From: Zhihengliuella flava
Lineage (GTDB): Bacteria; Actinomycetota; Actinomycetes; Actinomycetales; Micrococcaceae
Assembly (NCBI RefSeq): GCF_015751895.1
Contig: NZ_JADOTZ010000001.1
Coordinates: forward strand, 1,798,001-1,862,000
Direction: 5' to 3'
DNA: 64,000 bases
Each line of letters starts with the position of its first letter. Position 1 is the first letter of the stretch. The notes beneath the pieces were generated by a model that saw nothing but the letters and a program-made list of their open reading frames with translations, searched no databases and was not told the DNA's origin. Positions 1-9,013 of this stretch are shown piece by piece. A program made the position numbers and the translations under genes.

Positions 1-391
1 CAGCTCCTTCGCCGTGCGCCGCCGCATCGCGGACCGCTTGGTGTCCGGTCGGATCGCGCTGGTGGGGGACGCGGCCCACGAGGTCAGCCCCATCGGCGGG
101 CAGGGCATGAACCTGGGATGGCTGGATGCGGCGCGGCTGGCCCCGCTGGTCTCCGCCGTGGTGGGCGAGGGGCTGGGGCACGACGCCACCCGTCGCCTCG
201 AGCGGTACGGCGCCGAGCGCCGTCGTGCGGCCCAGCGCGCCGCGCGGCAGGCGCACGTGAACATGATGTTGGGCCGGCCGCTTCCGGCTCCCGCGGCCGC
301 GGTCCGCGACGCGGCGCTGACCCGCCTCGCCGCTCACGGCCGGTGGCACGACGCCGTTGCGCGCGTGTTCACGATGAGCGAGCTGGCCTAG
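1..391 (+). CDS. FAD-dependent monooxygenase, C-terminal part (partial)
   Basis: The window opens inside this gene; the first complete codon is at base 2. The visible ~130 residues carry the flavin-binding GDAAH motif (ALVGDAAHEVSPIGGQGMN) of the PHBH-type group A flavoprotein monooxygenases, which place the FAD ribityl chain there. Such enzymes hydroxylate or epoxidise aromatic or polyketide/isoprenoid-like substrates with NAD(P)H. The remainder is the usual Ala/Arg-rich C-terminal helix bundle. The substrate cannot be judged because the N-terminal GxGxxG and substrate domain lie outside. The next gene runs convergently and begins its stop only 4 bases away. Confidence 0.85.
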   Translation, partial: SSFAVRRRIADRLVSGRIALVGDAAHEVSPIGGQGMNLGWLDAARLAPLVSAVVGEGLGHDATRRLERYGAERRRAAQRAARQAHVNMMLGRPLPAPAAAVRDAALTRLAAHGRWHDAVARVFTMSELA

Positions 392-395
392 CGGT

Positions 396-1493
396 TCACG
401 GCGAATCCGCCGCGCCGAGGCGGGACTCGGGCCGCAACAGCTCAGGTACGACGCCGGTCAACGCGGCCTCCGCCAGCGCCTCGCCCAGCGCGGGAGCCTG
501 TTTGAAGAGATTGTGCCCGGCGATGGCGGTCACGGCGCCGTCGGACCATGCCCCCACGCCGTCGTCGCCCCACGGCACCGTCGTGACCCAGCAGTGCACG
601 TGCCCCCTCGGCGTGGGGTCGAGGCCGGGCAGGGCGCGCCGGACGTAGGCGGCCGTGCGTTCGGTCAGCGCGTTCAGCTCCGCCGGATCGTCGAGTCCGC
701 GGGGACCCGCCGGCCGCGTCGTGTCGCTGAGCCCGATTGAGTAGCGGCGGTTGTCCTGGCTGGGGGCACCGTAGACTCCGGACTCGCCGAAGGCGTCGCT
801 GCCGTCCTGGAACGTGGGGAGCGGGTCTTTGCCCGGGTGGCGGACGGCGAAGGCGAGCCTGACGTGGGCGCTCAGCTGCACCGGGAGGTCGAGTCCGGCG
901 CCGTGCGCTAGCTCGGCCGTGCCCCGTCCGGCGCACAGCACCACGTGATCGAACGTTTCGGCGCCGGTTCCCGTGCGCACCTCCGCGGCGCCGGTGGCAG
1001 TGCTACGGACGGAGAGGACGTGGTCGTGAACCACGTCGGCCCGGAGCGCGCCGGTCAGGGCGTCGATGGCGGCGAGCGTGTGGATGGTTCCGCCGTGCAG
1101 GTCGACCATGGCGGGGCCCGAGTAGTCGGCCACGAGCGGGAACCGCTCCTGCAGGGCCTCGCGGTTCAGCGGCGCCGTGGGCACGTGGTCCAGCTGGTCG
1201 AGGAGCTTCAGCTTTTCCGGCACCCCGGGGCCGATCGCGATGGCGCCGCCGGGGGAGATGAGTGGTTGGCCGAACACCTCGGACCACGTGCGCCACAGCT
1301 GCCGGCTGTGGCTGACGAACCGGGCCAGCCGGGCGTCGTCGTGCGCGTGCCGGAAGATGCGGGACTCGCCCGCGGATTGCCCGCCGCCGGGCGCCCCCGA
1401 TTCAAAAATGCGGACCTCGGCGCCGTGCTGGCGCAGCGCCCAGGCCGTTGCCAGCCCCACGATTCCTGCTCCGACTACTGCTATGCGCGTCAT
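396..1493 (-). CDS. FAD-dependent amine oxidase, sarcosine/N-methyltryptophan oxidase-like (DAO family)
   Basis: A 365-residue protein starting with a Rossmann FAD site (VGAGIVG, residues 7-13) followed by the Glu that binds ribose at the end of strand 2 (IFESG). Length and layout fit monomeric sarcosine oxidase/SolA, which oxidise secondary amines to aldehyde, amine and H2O2. Cys301 in HCWVTTVP sits where these enzymes attach FAD covalently, and GHNLFK near residue 327 matches the flavin-proximal C-terminal motif. The gene lies 48 bases downstream of arginine deiminase on the same strand and may share its transcript. The actual amine substrate is unknown. Confidence 0.8.
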   Translation of the reverse strand: MTRIAVVGAGIVGLATAWALRQHGAEVRIFESGAPGGGQSAGESRIFRHAHDDARLARFVSHSRQLWRTWSEVFGQPLISPGGAIAIGPGVPEKLKLLDQLDHVPTAPLNREALQERFPLVADYSGPAMVDLHGGTIHTLAAIDALTGALRADVVHDHVLSVRSTATGAAEVRTGTGAETFDHVVLCAGRGTAELAHGAGLDLPVQLSAHVRLAFAVRHPGKDPLPTFQDGSDAFGESGVYGAPSQDNRRYSIGLSDTTRPAGPRGLDDPAELNALTERTAAYVRRALPGLDPTPRGHVHCWVTTVPWGDDGVGAWSDGAVTAIAGHNLFKQAPALGEALAEAALTGVVPELLRPESRLGAADSP

Positions 1494-1541
1494 GCAGGCC
1501 AGCCTAGGGAGCTGCCGCGCGGGCGTCGAGGGGGAGGGAGG

Positions 1542-2795
1542 TCACACGGCGTCGCGGGAGATGGGGCACGTCATGCAGTGCCCGCCGCCGCGGCCGCGCC
1601 CCAGCTCGGCGCCAGCGATCTCGAGGACCTCGATTCCCGCCGAGCGGAGGCGGGCATTCGTCGTCGTATTGCGGTCATAGGTGAAGACGACGCCGGGGGA
1701 GACGGCGACGGCGTTGTTGCCGGAGTCCCACTGCTGCCGCTCGGACTCGAATTCGTCCCCGCCCGTGTCGATCGCGCGGATCGAGTCCAGCCCCATGGCG
1801 CGCGCGGCGACGTCGAGGAAGCGCTCCCCGCCGCGGGATTCGATCACCAGGTCATCCGCCGCCTCCCCGGGCCGGATGGTGAAGGGGTGCACGTCATCAA
1901 CAATCCGGGGGTACACGGTGGCCGCGTCCACGTCCACGAACGTCAGCACCGTGTCCAGGTGCATGGCCGAGCGGAGCTTGGGCATGCCAGCCACCACGAT
2001 CTCCCGGGCGGCCCCGGCCGCGAACAGCTCCGCCGCCACGTGGCTGATGGCCTGCCGCGAGCTGCGCTCCGACATGCCCATGAGGACGACGCTGTCGCCC
2101 ACCGGCATCACATCCCCGCCTTCCAGCGTGGCCAAGCCGTGGTCCTCCTGCGCGTCACCCCACCAGACGCGGGCGCCGGTGAAGCGGGGGTGGAAGCGGT
2201 AGATGGCCTGCATGAGCAGCGTTTCGTCATGCCGGGCGGGCCAATAGAGGGAGTTGAGCGTGACGCCACCGTAGATCCAGCACGTGGTGTCCCGTGTGAA
2301 GAGGGTGTTGGGCAGGGGCGGCATCAGGAATTCGCGGGCGTCCGGCGAGTACTCCGCCAGCGCACGGGGGCCGGCCGGCAGGTCCGGGACGTCGGCCGTG
2401 GTGAGGCCGCCGATGAGGTACTCGGCGAGCTGGCGGGCCGGCAGCGCGTCGAGGAAGGCGCGCGTGGCGGATTCCAGCCCGAGCCCCACGAGACGCGGCA
2501 CAATCTTCCGTTCCAGCAGCCAGTCCCGTGCGCCCGGGACGGCGAGGGTCTCCGCCAACACGTTGTGCAGTTCCAGTACCTCCACGCCCGTGGAGGACAG
2601 GTCCGCCACGAACCGGGCGTGATCCTCCTGTGCGCGCTCGACCCACAGCACGTCATCAAAGAGCAGCTCGTGGGAATTGGAGGGCGTCAGCCGGCGGTGC
2701 GCCAGTCCGGGCGAACACACCAAGACCGTGTTGAGCCGGCCCACTTCCGAATGAACTCCCAGCGGGGCGGCGGAGGCAGCAGCGGAAAGATCCAT
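1542..2795 (-). CDS. arcA: arginine deiminase
   Basis: 417 residues, the normal size for ArcA, which hydrolyses arginine to citrulline and ammonia. The family landmarks are all visible in order: [38 protein letters not shown] and the C-terminal GGGHCMTCP with the catalytic Cys407. No arcB, arcC or arcD accompanies it here, so the usual ATP-yielding ADI operon is absent from this neighbourhood; the downstream partner is an amine oxidase. Ammonia production for acid tolerance or arginine catabolism are possible roles, but the sequence does not choose between them. Confidence 0.95.
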   Translation of the reverse strand: MDLSAAASAAPLGVHSEVGRLNTVLVCSPGLAHRRLTPSNSHELLFDDVLWVERAQEDHARFVADLSSTGVEVLELHNVLAETLAVPGARDWLLERKIVPRLVGLGLESATRAFLDALPARQLAEYLIGGLTTADVPDLPAGPRALAEYSPDAREFLMPPLPNTLFTRDTTCWIYGGVTLNSLYWPARHDETLLMQAIYRFHPRFTGARVWWGDAQEDHGLATLEGGDVMPVGDSVVLMGMSERSSRQAISHVAAELFAAGAAREIVVAGMPKLRSAMHLDTVLTFVDVDAATVYPRIVDDVHPFTIRPGEAADDLVIESRGGERFLDVAARAMGLDSIRAIDTGGDEFESERQQWDSGNNAVAVSPGVVFTYDRNTTTNARLRSAGIEVLEIAGAELGRGRGGGHCMTCPISRDAV

Positions 2796-2877
2796 GACTG
2801 TAACCTAACCCACACCCGCGGCGAGGCGGGCACCGGCCACCGCGGCGGCGTCGTGCACCCCCGGCCGGACCCCGCGC

Positions 2878-4479
2878 TTAGTAGCGCGCGGCGTAGGGGT
2901 GAATGTTGTTCACGTAGCTCAGCGGGGTGACGGAAATGCCCACGCTGGGGTTGCGGGCATGGACGACCTGCCCGTTCCCCAGGTAGATGGCGACGTGGTA
3001 GAAGGAGGCCCCACCGTTGGAGGAGGAGAACACTAGATCGCCGCGCTTGAGCTGGCTGAGCGGCACGTGCGCCGGGGCGCCGAAGTACTGCTGCGTGGAC
3101 GTGCGCGGCAGGGAGGCACCGCCCTGCCGGAACGCGGTCTGCGTGAACAGGGAGCAGTCGTACTGCCACGGCGGGTTGCCGCCGTAGAGGTAGGTGTAGC
3201 GGTCATCCTGAGCGATGTTAATGGCCCAGGAGATGGCCGGCTCATACACCCCGCTGCCCGAGCCCGACGGCGGCTGGGTGGGTTTCGGCGTCGGCTTGGG
3301 CGTCGGTTTGGGGGTGGGCTTCGGCGTTGGCGTCGGCGTCGGGGTGGGAGTGGCCGTGCGCGTCGGCGTCGGCGTGGGCGTGGGAGTGGGCGTCGGCCGG
3401 GTGGTGGGGCGCGAGGTGGGCTGCGGCGTCGGGGTGGGCGTCGGCCGAACCGTCGGACGGGACGTCGGTGGCGGCGTGGTCTCGGGGCGCGAGGGCTCCG
3501 GAGTGGTGGTCGGCGGCGTCGTCGGGCGGGGAACCAGGCTGGAACCGGAACCCGAGCCGGAGTCCGGCACGGCCGGCGGCGGGGTCAGGCCGGCATCGTC
3601 GGAGGGCACCGCAGCCGGCTGGTAGGACGGGGCCGTATCCCCGGCGGCCTCGGCGGCGGCCAGGCGCTCCTCGCGCTCCTCCGCGGCCCGGGCGGCCATG
3701 CGCGCCTCTTCCTCCTCGACGGTGGTCTGGCGCAGGGAGGCGAGCGCGTTGATGAGGTCGTCGTGCGCGGCCTCCTGCTCGGAGAGCGCCTGCGCGTAGA
3801 CCTCCTGCTCGCGCTGGGCCTCGGCGAGGGCCGCCTCGGAGTCCTCCGCGGCCTCGGCGGCGGCGGCCTCGGTGGCCGCGGCGTAATCCTCCCACGCGGC
3901 CCACAGCTGGGCGGCCTCCGTGGCGGAGGCCAAGGTGGTGGCACGGTTGCTGGCCAGCGCCGTCATCGTGGACGTCTTGTACAAGACGTCGTTGGAGTCG
4001 CTCTGCGTCAGAAGCGCCGTCACGGCGGGGTTGACGCCGCCGTTGCGGTACAGATCGCCCGCCAATTGGCCGACCGCCGTCTTGCTGGTCTCGAAGTATT
4101 CCAGGGCTGCGTCCGCGTTCGTGCGCGCCTCTTCGGCTGCCGCGCGCCGCTCCTGCAGCACCAGTTCGGCGGCCGTGGCCGATTCCTGATCCGTCAGCGC
4201 GGCCACCTCGGCGTCGGCGACGCGGTTGCTTGCCGTGGAGATCATGGACTCGACGCGCTCAATGAGCGCCTTGAGCTCGGCCGGATCGTCCTGGGCCGCG
4301 GCGATCTGCGCCGGGCTGGGTAGCTGATCTGTGGCGGGGCTGGCCGGCAGGAACGCGGCGGGGACGACGGCGGTGCCCACCGGCGCGGGCTGCGCGGCGG
4401 CCGCGGTGCCCGTGATGGTGGCTCCGGCGATCAAGGCGAACGAAGCGCACGCAACGGGCAGAGTGTGCCGCTGGGCCAT
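2878..4479 (-). CDS. secreted NlpC/P60 peptidoglycan endopeptidase, RipA-like
   Basis: 533 residues when started at the ATG at 4479, which has a good ribosome site (GGTGAGG, 5-6 bases upstream); an in-frame GTG at 4491 lies inside that site and is a poor alternative. A signal peptide is followed by a long Ala/Glu-rich coiled coil (about residues 55-270), a Pro/Thr-rich linker of PTPTPTP repeats (about 310-395) and a C-terminal NlpC/P60 domain. Cys442 (YDCS), His495 (FYHVAIYLG) and His507 (VVHARN) form the expected catalytic triad. These enzymes cleave stem peptides, typically D-Glu to meso-DAP or an equivalent bond, during daughter-cell separation. The coiled coil probably acts as a regulatory or divisome-docking region. 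Confidence 0.9.
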   Translation of the reverse strand: MAQRHTLPVACASFALIAGATITGTAAAAQPAPVGTAVVPAAFLPASPATDQLPSPAQIAAAQDDPAELKALIERVESMISTASNRVADAEVAALTDQESATAAELVLQERRAAAEEARTNADAALEYFETSKTAVGQLAGDLYRNGGVNPAVTALLTQSDSNDVLYKTSTMTALASNRATTLASATEAAQLWAAWEDYAAATEAAAAEAAEDSEAALAEAQREQEVYAQALSEQEAAHDDLINALASLRQTTVEEEEARMAARAAEEREERLAAAEAAGDTAPSYQPAAVPSDDAGLTPPPAVPDSGSGSGSSLVPRPTTPPTTTPEPSRPETTPPPTSRPTVRPTPTPTPQPTSRPTTRPTPTPTPTPTPTRTATPTPTPTPTPKPTPKPTPKPTPKPTQPPSGSGSGVYEPAISWAINIAQDDRYTYLYGGNPPWQYDCSLFTQTAFRQGGASLPRTSTQQYFGAPAHVPLSQLKRGDLVFSSSNGGASFYHVAIYLGNGQVVHARNPSVGISVTPLSYVNNIHPYAARY

Positions 4480-4619
4480 GAAGTACCTCACCAGTGTTCT
4501 GGGCCCTGCGGGCCGTCGATTACGGGGTGCGGCGCGGTGGCCGCGCCAGCCGTGAGGGCGCCTGAGCAGGCAGTCCCCCTGAGTGAGAATAGGGCACGTT
4601 CACCCCACGAGCAACAGGG

Positions 4620-4642
4620 TTCACACAAATCACACGAATCAC
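4620..4642 (-). promoter_or_regulatory. triple 9-bp direct repeat upstream of the NlpC/P60 gene
   Basis: Read on the minus strand, GTGA recurs three times with exact 9-base spacing, each of the first two as GTGATT followed by CGT or TGT and the third as GTGAA. It lies about 140 bases before the ribosome site of the cell-wall hydrolase gene. Phased direct repeats of this kind are typical of OmpR-class response regulators such as MtrA, which is known to control ripA-type genes in other actinobacteria. Assignment to MtrA is an inference; the half-site does not exactly match its published consensus. Confidence 0.35.
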
Positions 4643-4720
4643 AATCGTGTCATTCCGGCGCCGGAATATCAGGGTGCTGTGGGGCACGAACGACCGGTCG
4701 GCCGGCCTGGCGTCCCCGGC

Positions 4721-5650
4721 TTAATCGTGCGTCGGGTGCTCGTGCCGCGTGTGCTCCGCCGGCTCTAACTGGAAGGTGCAGTGCTCGGTGTCGAAGTGGG
4801 AGCCGAGGCAGGAGCTCAGCGCATCCAGGACCTCGTCGGCGCGGCTAGCGGAAAAGTGCTCGGCGTCCAAGACGATGTGCGCGGAGCAGACGGGCACACC
4901 GGACGTGATGGTCCACGCGTGCAGGTCGTGCACGTCGACGACCCCCTCGACGCTGAGCAGGTGTTCGCGCACCTCGTCGAGGTCGATGTTCCGCGGCGTG
5001 GCCTCGAGGAGCACGTCCACCACCTCACGCATGAGGGACCACGCTCGCGGCAGGATCATCGCCGCGATGACCAGTGAGGCCACCGGATCGGCCCACGGGG
5101 CGTCCGCCATCATCATGATGAGCGCGGCGACGATCACCGCGGCCGAGCCAAGCGTGTCCCCGAGGACTTCGAGGTAGGCGCCGCGCAGGTTCACGCTGGC
5201 GGTGCGCCCCTTGTGCAGGATGGCGAGGGAGATGAAGTTGGCGGCCAGCCCGATACATGCCGCGGCCAGCATGGGCTGGGTCGCGACCTCCGCGGCGGTG
5301 CCGAACCGGCCGATGGCCTCGACCGTGACCACGACGGCGATCACCACCAGAATCGTCGCATTGGCGAGCGCCGCCAGTACCTCGGCCCGCTGGAAACCGA
5401 AGGTGCGCTTGGCGGTGGCTGGCCGCGCCGCCGCCCACGCGGCGAACAGTGCGATGCCCACGCCGGCGGCGTCGGAGAGCATGTGTCCCGCGTCGGCCAA
5501 GAGGGCGAGGGAGCCGGAGAGCGCGGCACCGATCAGCTGCCCACACACGCCGAGCAGGGTGATGACGACGACGGCGGCGAGGCGCCGCTTGTGCCGCCCG
5601 GTGGCCGTCCCGCCGCTCAGGCCATGCGAATGTCCGTGATCGTGTCCCAT
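4721..5650 (-). CDS. cation diffusion facilitator (CzcD/ZitB-type metal efflux)
   Basis: 309 residues with a His-rich N terminus (MGHDHGHSHG), six predicted membrane segments and a cytoplasmic C-terminal ferredoxin-like domain. The metal site in helix 2 reads HMLSD (HxxxD) and the matching site in helix 5 reads EVLGD. Such proteins exchange cytoplasmic Zn2+, Co2+ or Cd2+ for protons. The ATG directly follows the stop codon of the upstream zincin gene with no gap, so the two are probably translated from one message. Metal specificity cannot be read with certainty. Confidence 0.9.
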   Translation of the reverse strand: MGHDHGHSHGLSGGTATGRHKRRLAAVVVITLLGVCGQLIGAALSGSLALLADAGHMLSDAAGVGIALFAAWAAARPATAKRTFGFQRAEVLAALANATILVVIAVVVTVEAIGRFGTAAEVATQPMLAAACIGLAANFISLAILHKGRTASVNLRGAYLEVLGDTLGSAAVIVAALIMMMADAPWADPVASLVIAAMILPRAWSLMREVVDVLLEATPRNIDLDEVREHLLSVEGVVDVHDLHAWTITSGVPVCSAHIVLDAEHFSASRADEVLDALSSCLGSHFDTEHCTFQLEPAEHTRHEHPTHD

Positions 5651-6022
5651 TTAACCCCACCCGAGCTCGTGCAGGGTGGCGTCGTCGATGCCGAAGTGGT
5701 GGGCCACCTCGTGGACCATGGTGATGGTCACCTCGTCAATGACCTCCTCCTCGGAATCGCACATCTGCAGGATCGGCTCTTGGTAGATGAAGATGCGGTC
5801 CGGCATGGGCACGTCGCCCCAGTCCATGCCGCGTTCGGTGAGTGGGACGCCGTCGTAGAGGCCCAGCAGCACGGTGTCTGGGTCCTCGTGGGGCCCCGGT
5901 TCGTAGCGGTCCTCGATGAAGATGGCGACGTTGTCCATCATCTCCCTCAGCTGCGGCGGGATCTCGTCCAGGGCGCGCTCGACGGCGTCGGCAAACGCGT
6001 CGTCGTCCATCTCGAAGGCCAT
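5651..6022 (-). CDS. small zincin-like metallopeptidase family protein
   Basis: 123 residues with the metalloprotease motif VHEVAHHFG (HExxH plus a third His) near the C terminus, matching the minimal zincin family widely seen in actinobacteria. Members are soluble and cytosolic with no known substrate. The protein is acidic at the N terminus (MAFEMDDDAFADAVERALDEI). Its stop codon abuts the start of the metal-efflux gene, which suggests, but does not prove, a link to zinc supply or tolerance. Confidence 0.85.
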   Translation of the reverse strand: MAFEMDDDAFADAVERALDEIPPQLREMMDNVAIFIEDRYEPGPHEDPDTVLLGLYDGVPLTERGMDWGDVPMPDRIFIYQEPILQMCDSEEEVIDEVTITMVHEVAHHFGIDDATLHELGWG

Positions 6023-6134
6023 GGTGCGACTCTAGCTTTTTCGGGCGGTGGGGAGAATTTGCCGACTCGATTGCGCGTGCTCTATAGTTTTACAAGCTTG
6101 CTGGGCGCCTTGAATGGCCCCTGTCAGGTGAAAG

Positions 6135-6207
<73 letters not shown>

Positions 6208-6304
6208 CTGAGATCTAGATCACGCGGAGCGGATTTGCGGAAGCGAAAATCGCTCTGATAGAGTTTAGATCTTGTGAGCGGGGCTCGTCCTCGTCAAACA
6301 GTAA

Positions 6305-6378
6305 GGCCCTGTAGCGCAGTTGGTTAGCGCGCCGCCCTGTCACGGCGGAGGTCGCGGGTTCAAGTCCCGTCAGGGTCG
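6305..6378 (+). tRNA. tRNA-Asp (GTC)
   Basis: 74 bases. Acceptor GGCCCTG pairs with CAGGGTC, the D arm reads GCGC-AGTTGGTTA-GCGC, and the anticodon stem CCGCC/GGCGG carries the loop CTGTCAC (anticodon GTC). The T arm is GCGGGTTCAAGTCCCGT. CCA is not encoded. It lies 97 bases after tRNA-Glu. Confidence 0.97.
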
Positions 6379-6429
6379 CTGAGATGTTCCGGCAACGGAA
6401 GATCGCGGTGATCATCGTAGATGATGCCA

Positions 6430-6505
6430 GGCTCTGTAGCTCAGTTGGTAGAGCGTTCGACTGAAAATCGAAAGGTCACCGGATCGACGCCGGTCGGAGC
6501 CACCA
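6430..6505 (+). tRNA. tRNA-Phe (GAA)
   Basis: 76 bases including an encoded CCA end. Acceptor GGCTCTG pairs with CGGAGCC (one T-G pair), the anticodon stem TTCGA/TCGAA holds the loop CTGAAAA (anticodon GAA), and the T arm is ACCGGATCGACGCCGGT. It differs from the other two members of the cluster in encoding CCA, and it is followed at once by a strong terminator. Confidence 0.97.
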
Positions 6506-6510
6506 GCTAG

Positions 6511-6543
6511 AAAACCCCCCGGAGGATGTCCTCCGGGGGTTTT
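6511..6543 (+). terminator. rho-independent terminator of the tRNA cluster
   Basis: AAAACCCCC(C)GGAGGA and TCCTCCGGGGGTTTT form a long GC stem with a TG loop and end in a T run. It sits six bases after tRNA-Phe. The A-run on the left would let it work in both directions, but no convergent gene is close. Confidence 0.9.
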
Positions 6544-6651
6544 CTCGTGTCTGGGACCATCTCGGCGACCCGGAGCCTCTCCGCCGCGGGCTCTGCTGTG
6601 AAGCCGGTCTCGGCGGTAGGCTGGGTGCAGTCGTCGAAAGGCATGGCAGTC

Positions 6652-7161
6652 ATGGATCGCGAGCACCTCCCGCCGCCGGGCCCCAGTGCGCCGCCCGCCG
6701 CGGACGCCGAGCTCGTTCCCGAGGCCGCGCAGCTCTCTCAGGCCGCCGTCGAGCGGCTCGCGGCCTCCGCCGCCCGCGGAGTTGACGGAGTCTCTTCGCT
6801 CGGTACCGGAGCCGGCCGGGCCTTCGGCGCCCTGCGCGGGCGCGTGGCTGGCCAGCACGAGGATCCCGCCGTGGGCGTCACCGCCGAGGTGGGCCGTGAA
6901 GAAGTCGCCGTGGATCTGACGCTCATCGCCGAGTATGGGCGCCCGCTGCACGACGTCGCTGCCGACGTCCGCGCCGCCGTGTTCAGTGCCGTCGGGGACA
7001 TCACCGGCCTGCGCGTCATCGAAGTCAACGTGGACATTTCAGACGTGCACCTGCGCGCCGCGGAGGAGACGACGCCGGCCATCACCGCCGAGCCCGCGGC
7101 GGCCACACCGCCCGCTACCGAGCCACCTACCCACCGCCCACTTGAGGGAGACCGCGCATGA
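6652..7161 (+). CDS. Asp23/Gls24 family envelope stress response protein
   Basis: 169 residues. A Pro/Ala-rich N terminus leads into an Asp23/Gls24 domain (about residues 25-130, with GVTAEVGREEVAVDLTLI and the following V..V..AV pattern) and a Pro/Thr-rich tail. Proteins of this family are membrane-associated through an AmaP anchor and respond to envelope or alkaline stress. Two in-frame ATGs exist, at 6643 and 6652. The AAAGG at 6637-6641 is too close to the first, so the second was chosen. It overlaps the next gene by four bases (ATGA) and heads a five-gene operon. Confidence 0.88.
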   Translation: MDREHLPPPGPSAPPAADAELVPEAAQLSQAAVERLAASAARGVDGVSSLGTGAGRAFGALRGRVAGQHEDPAVGVTAEVGREEVAVDLTLIAEYGRPLHDVAADVRAAVFSAVGDITGLRVIEVNVDISDVHLRAAEETTPAITAEPAAATPPATEPPTHRPLEGDRA

Positions 7162-7361
7162 ACACCATGCTTTCGCCCGTCGCCGTTAGCTTGCTCGTCG
7201 CCGCCGCCCTCGCGTGGTCGGCACTGGAACATGGGGCGGGAGGCTTCATCCTCATGGCCGCCTTCCTCGCCGTCGGCCTCATCGTCGGCCGGATGATCGA
7301 CGGCAGGATCGACGCCCGCAAGTTCTGGGACCTGTTGACTGGTCGGCGGTCCTCCTCGTGA
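7158..7361 (+). CDS. small DUF2273-like membrane protein of the Asp23 operon
   Basis: 67 residues with two hydrophobic segments (VAVSLLVAAALAW and FILMAAFLAVGLIVG) and a basic C-terminal tail. Size, position and topology match the DUF2273 membrane protein that accompanies Asp23/Gls24 genes in Gram-positive bacteria. It is translationally coupled on both sides, by ATGA at its start and GTGA at its end. No catalytic role is expected; it probably helps fix the Asp23 complex to the membrane. Confidence 0.8.
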   Translation: MNTMLSPVAVSLLVAAALAWSALEHGAGGFILMAAFLAVGLIVGRMIDGRIDARKFWDLLTGRRSSS

Positions 7362-7714
7362 CAGCGGATCACCTGCCCGGGCACACGCGTCTTAGCACCC
7401 AGGCCCTCTCCAGCACCGCGCGCATCATCGCCGCGGAGGCCTATGCCGTAGACCAGGCCCGCATCCACGTGGACCTCGACGACGATTACGGGGACCTCGC
7501 CCTGTCCTTCAGCCTGCCGCTGCCGGCGACGCCGCCGCCCGCCGAAGAGCCCGCCCCTGCCGGTGGCACGGTGTGGGACCGCGCCGTCGGGGTGAGGGAG
7601 AGCATCCGGGAGCGCTTCGTCCAGCTCACGGGATCCTCGATCAGCCGGGTCGACGTGCGTGTGACCGGGATCGTCGCCGAGTCGCCGGCCCGTGCGGGGA
7701 GGCGGGCCGAATGA
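7358..7714 (+). CDS. second, short Asp23/Gls24-like protein
   Basis: 118 residues from the GTG at 7358, which overlaps the preceding stop (GTGA). The N-terminal part (RLSTQALSSTARIIAAEAY) has the helix-then-strand opening typical of Asp23/Gls24 domains, with a Pro-rich insert in the middle and a C-terminal strand ISRVDVRVTGI. It is shorter and more divergent than the first Asp23 protein of the operon. It probably forms a mixed complex with it. An upstream in-frame GTG exists but would overlap the DUF2273 gene heavily. Confidence 0.7.
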   Translation: MTADHLPGHTRLSTQALSSTARIIAAEAYAVDQARIHVDLDDDYGDLALSFSLPLPATPPPAEEPAPAGGTVWDRAVGVRESIRERFVQLTGSSISRVDVRVTGIVAESPARAGRRAE

Positions 7715-8307
7715 TGGACCATCAGCAGGACGCCGAGCGCGAGCGCACCTTCATTGAGCGCCGGCACACCCACTCTGCGCGTTCCTTCGCGTCCATCGTG
7801 GCGGCGGCCCTCGTGGCCCTCGTCTGCCTCTACTTCATGTTCGAGGCGGCCCTGAAGTCGATCGGCCAGGACGTCTGGCTCAAGTCCCCCGGGCAGTGGT
7901 GGCAGTGGTTCGCCGCACTGCCGGAGGGCGCCAACGTGCCCCTCGTGGCACTCGGCTCCGTGGTCATTCTGCTGCTGGGGCTGTTCTTCCTCCTACAGGG
8001 CATCCTCCCGGGGCGCAAGGCCCGGCGCGCGATCGCCAATGACCGCGCCGTCGTCGTCATCGATCACGAGGTGCTGGCGGCGACGTTGGCCCGCCGCGCC
8101 CGCACGGAGGCCAACGTGAGCCCCGAGCAGGTCGTGGTGGTGGTTGGCCATGCGGTCGTGGATGTGCAGGTGAGGCCCACCTCCGGCATCCGGATCAACG
8201 CTGACGCGGTCTCCGCCGCGGTTCGTGATGAGCTGGCGCGGAATCTCATCGATCCGGCCCCGCCCGTGACCGTCCGCATCGCCGACACCGGCGTGGTGGG
8301 GCAGTGA
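7711..8307 (+). CDS. DUF6286-type membrane protein of the Asp23 operon
   Basis: 198 residues with a cytoplasmic N terminus, two membrane spans (about residues 27-48 and 70-92) and a soluble C-terminal Asp23-like alpha/beta part with repeated valine-rich strands (VVVIDHEVLAATLARRAR onwards). This matches the DUF6286 proteins encoded beside Asp23 genes in actinobacteria. Start ATG 7711 overlaps the previous stop; the second ATG at 7714 is equally possible. A truncated relative of its second membrane span occurs at 15782, on the far side of the adhesin gene. Confidence 0.75.
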   Translation: MMDHQQDAERERTFIERRHTHSARSFASIVAAALVALVCLYFMFEAALKSIGQDVWLKSPGQWWQWFAALPEGANVPLVALGSVVILLLGLFFLLQGILPGRKARRAIANDRAVVVIDHEVLAATLARRARTEANVSPEQVVVVVGHAVVDVQVRPTSGIRINADAVSAAVRDELARNLIDPAPPVTVRIADTGVVGQ

Positions 8308-8317
8308 GGAGCACCGT

Positions 8318-9013
8318 GTGAACCAGACTCCCCGCGGCTTGAACCGCACGCTGTTGATCATCATCGGGCTGCTGCTGACGCTGACCGGCCTGCACGGCCT
8401 GCTCTTGGTGGCCCTGCCGCGCACCTACGCCGAGGGCTGGCACACCGTCGCCACCGCCGCGCAGAGCCAAGTGGAGGACCTCCTGGAGGCCACCACTCTG
8501 GCCGGGCAGCAGGACTCCTGGCTGTGGATTGTGGTGGTGTTGGTCATGATCGCGCTCGTCCTGTTGATGGCTGGCTGGATTGCGGTGCAGGGCCGCGGCC
8601 GCGCCGGAGTTTTTGTGCGCGGCCAGTGCGGTGGGCCGGACGACGGCGCCGCTGCCGACGGTACGTCCGGCGCCGCCCGCCGCGCGGTCCCGGGCACCGT
8701 GACGCTGTCCGCGTCGGTGCCGGAGCAGTTTATGCGGCAGGCCTTGGCCGGCCGGAACGATCTGGTCTCCGTCCATGTCAGCACGTGGGAACCGGTGCGC
8801 ACTGGCTCCGCGGACGCCGCGTGGCGTGGCCACGGGGCGGGTCTGCAGATCAAGGTGCAGCCCCGACTGGGCGCGGCACCGCGACGGATCGCGGAAGACA
8901 TCGCGCAGACGGTGCAGCACATGGATGCGGCCCTCGGTCAGCACGGCCCGGTGGTGATCCACCTCGCGGCGGGCGCGCGCACGCGCATGTCCCGGGCCGA
9001 GCGCGTCCGCTAG
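8318..9013 (+). CDS. AmaP-like alkaline shock response membrane anchor
   Basis: 231 residues starting at GTG 8318 after the site GAGGAGC. Two membrane spans (LLIIIGLLLTLTGLHGLLLV and WLWIVVVLVMIALVLLM) form the hairpin seen in AmaP, followed by a soluble domain of about 130 residues. AmaP holds Asp23 oligomers at the cytoplasmic membrane. It is the last gene of the operon. A stretch of about 150 bases encoding the region between and into the two spans is repeated, slightly diverged, at 15885-16032. Confidence 0.78.
   Translation: MNQTPRGLNRTLLIIIGLLLTLTGLHGLLLVALPRTYAEGWHTVATAAQSQVEDLLEATTLAGQQDSWLWIVVVLVMIALVLLMAGWIAVQGRGRAGVFVRGQCGGPDDGAAADGTSGAARRAVPGTVTLSASVPEQFMRQALAGRNDLVSVHVSTWEPVRTGSADAAWRGHGAGLQIKVQPRLGAAPRRIAEDIAQTVQHMDAALGQHGPVVIHLAAGARTRMSRAERVR

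Noticed and set aside
945-2930. 661-codon plus-strand ORF
   Set aside because: It runs antisense to arcA and the amine oxidase; a high-GC third-position shadow.
4480-4680. Possible c-di-AMP (ydaO) riboswitch before the NlpC/P60 gene
   Set aside because: Such genes often carry one and a GGGGTGAA string is present, but the other conserved boxes and the pseudoknot layout are not visible.
6215-6415. 66-codon minus-strand ORF over the tRNA cluster
   Set aside because: It is antisense to tRNA-Asp and has no ribosome site.
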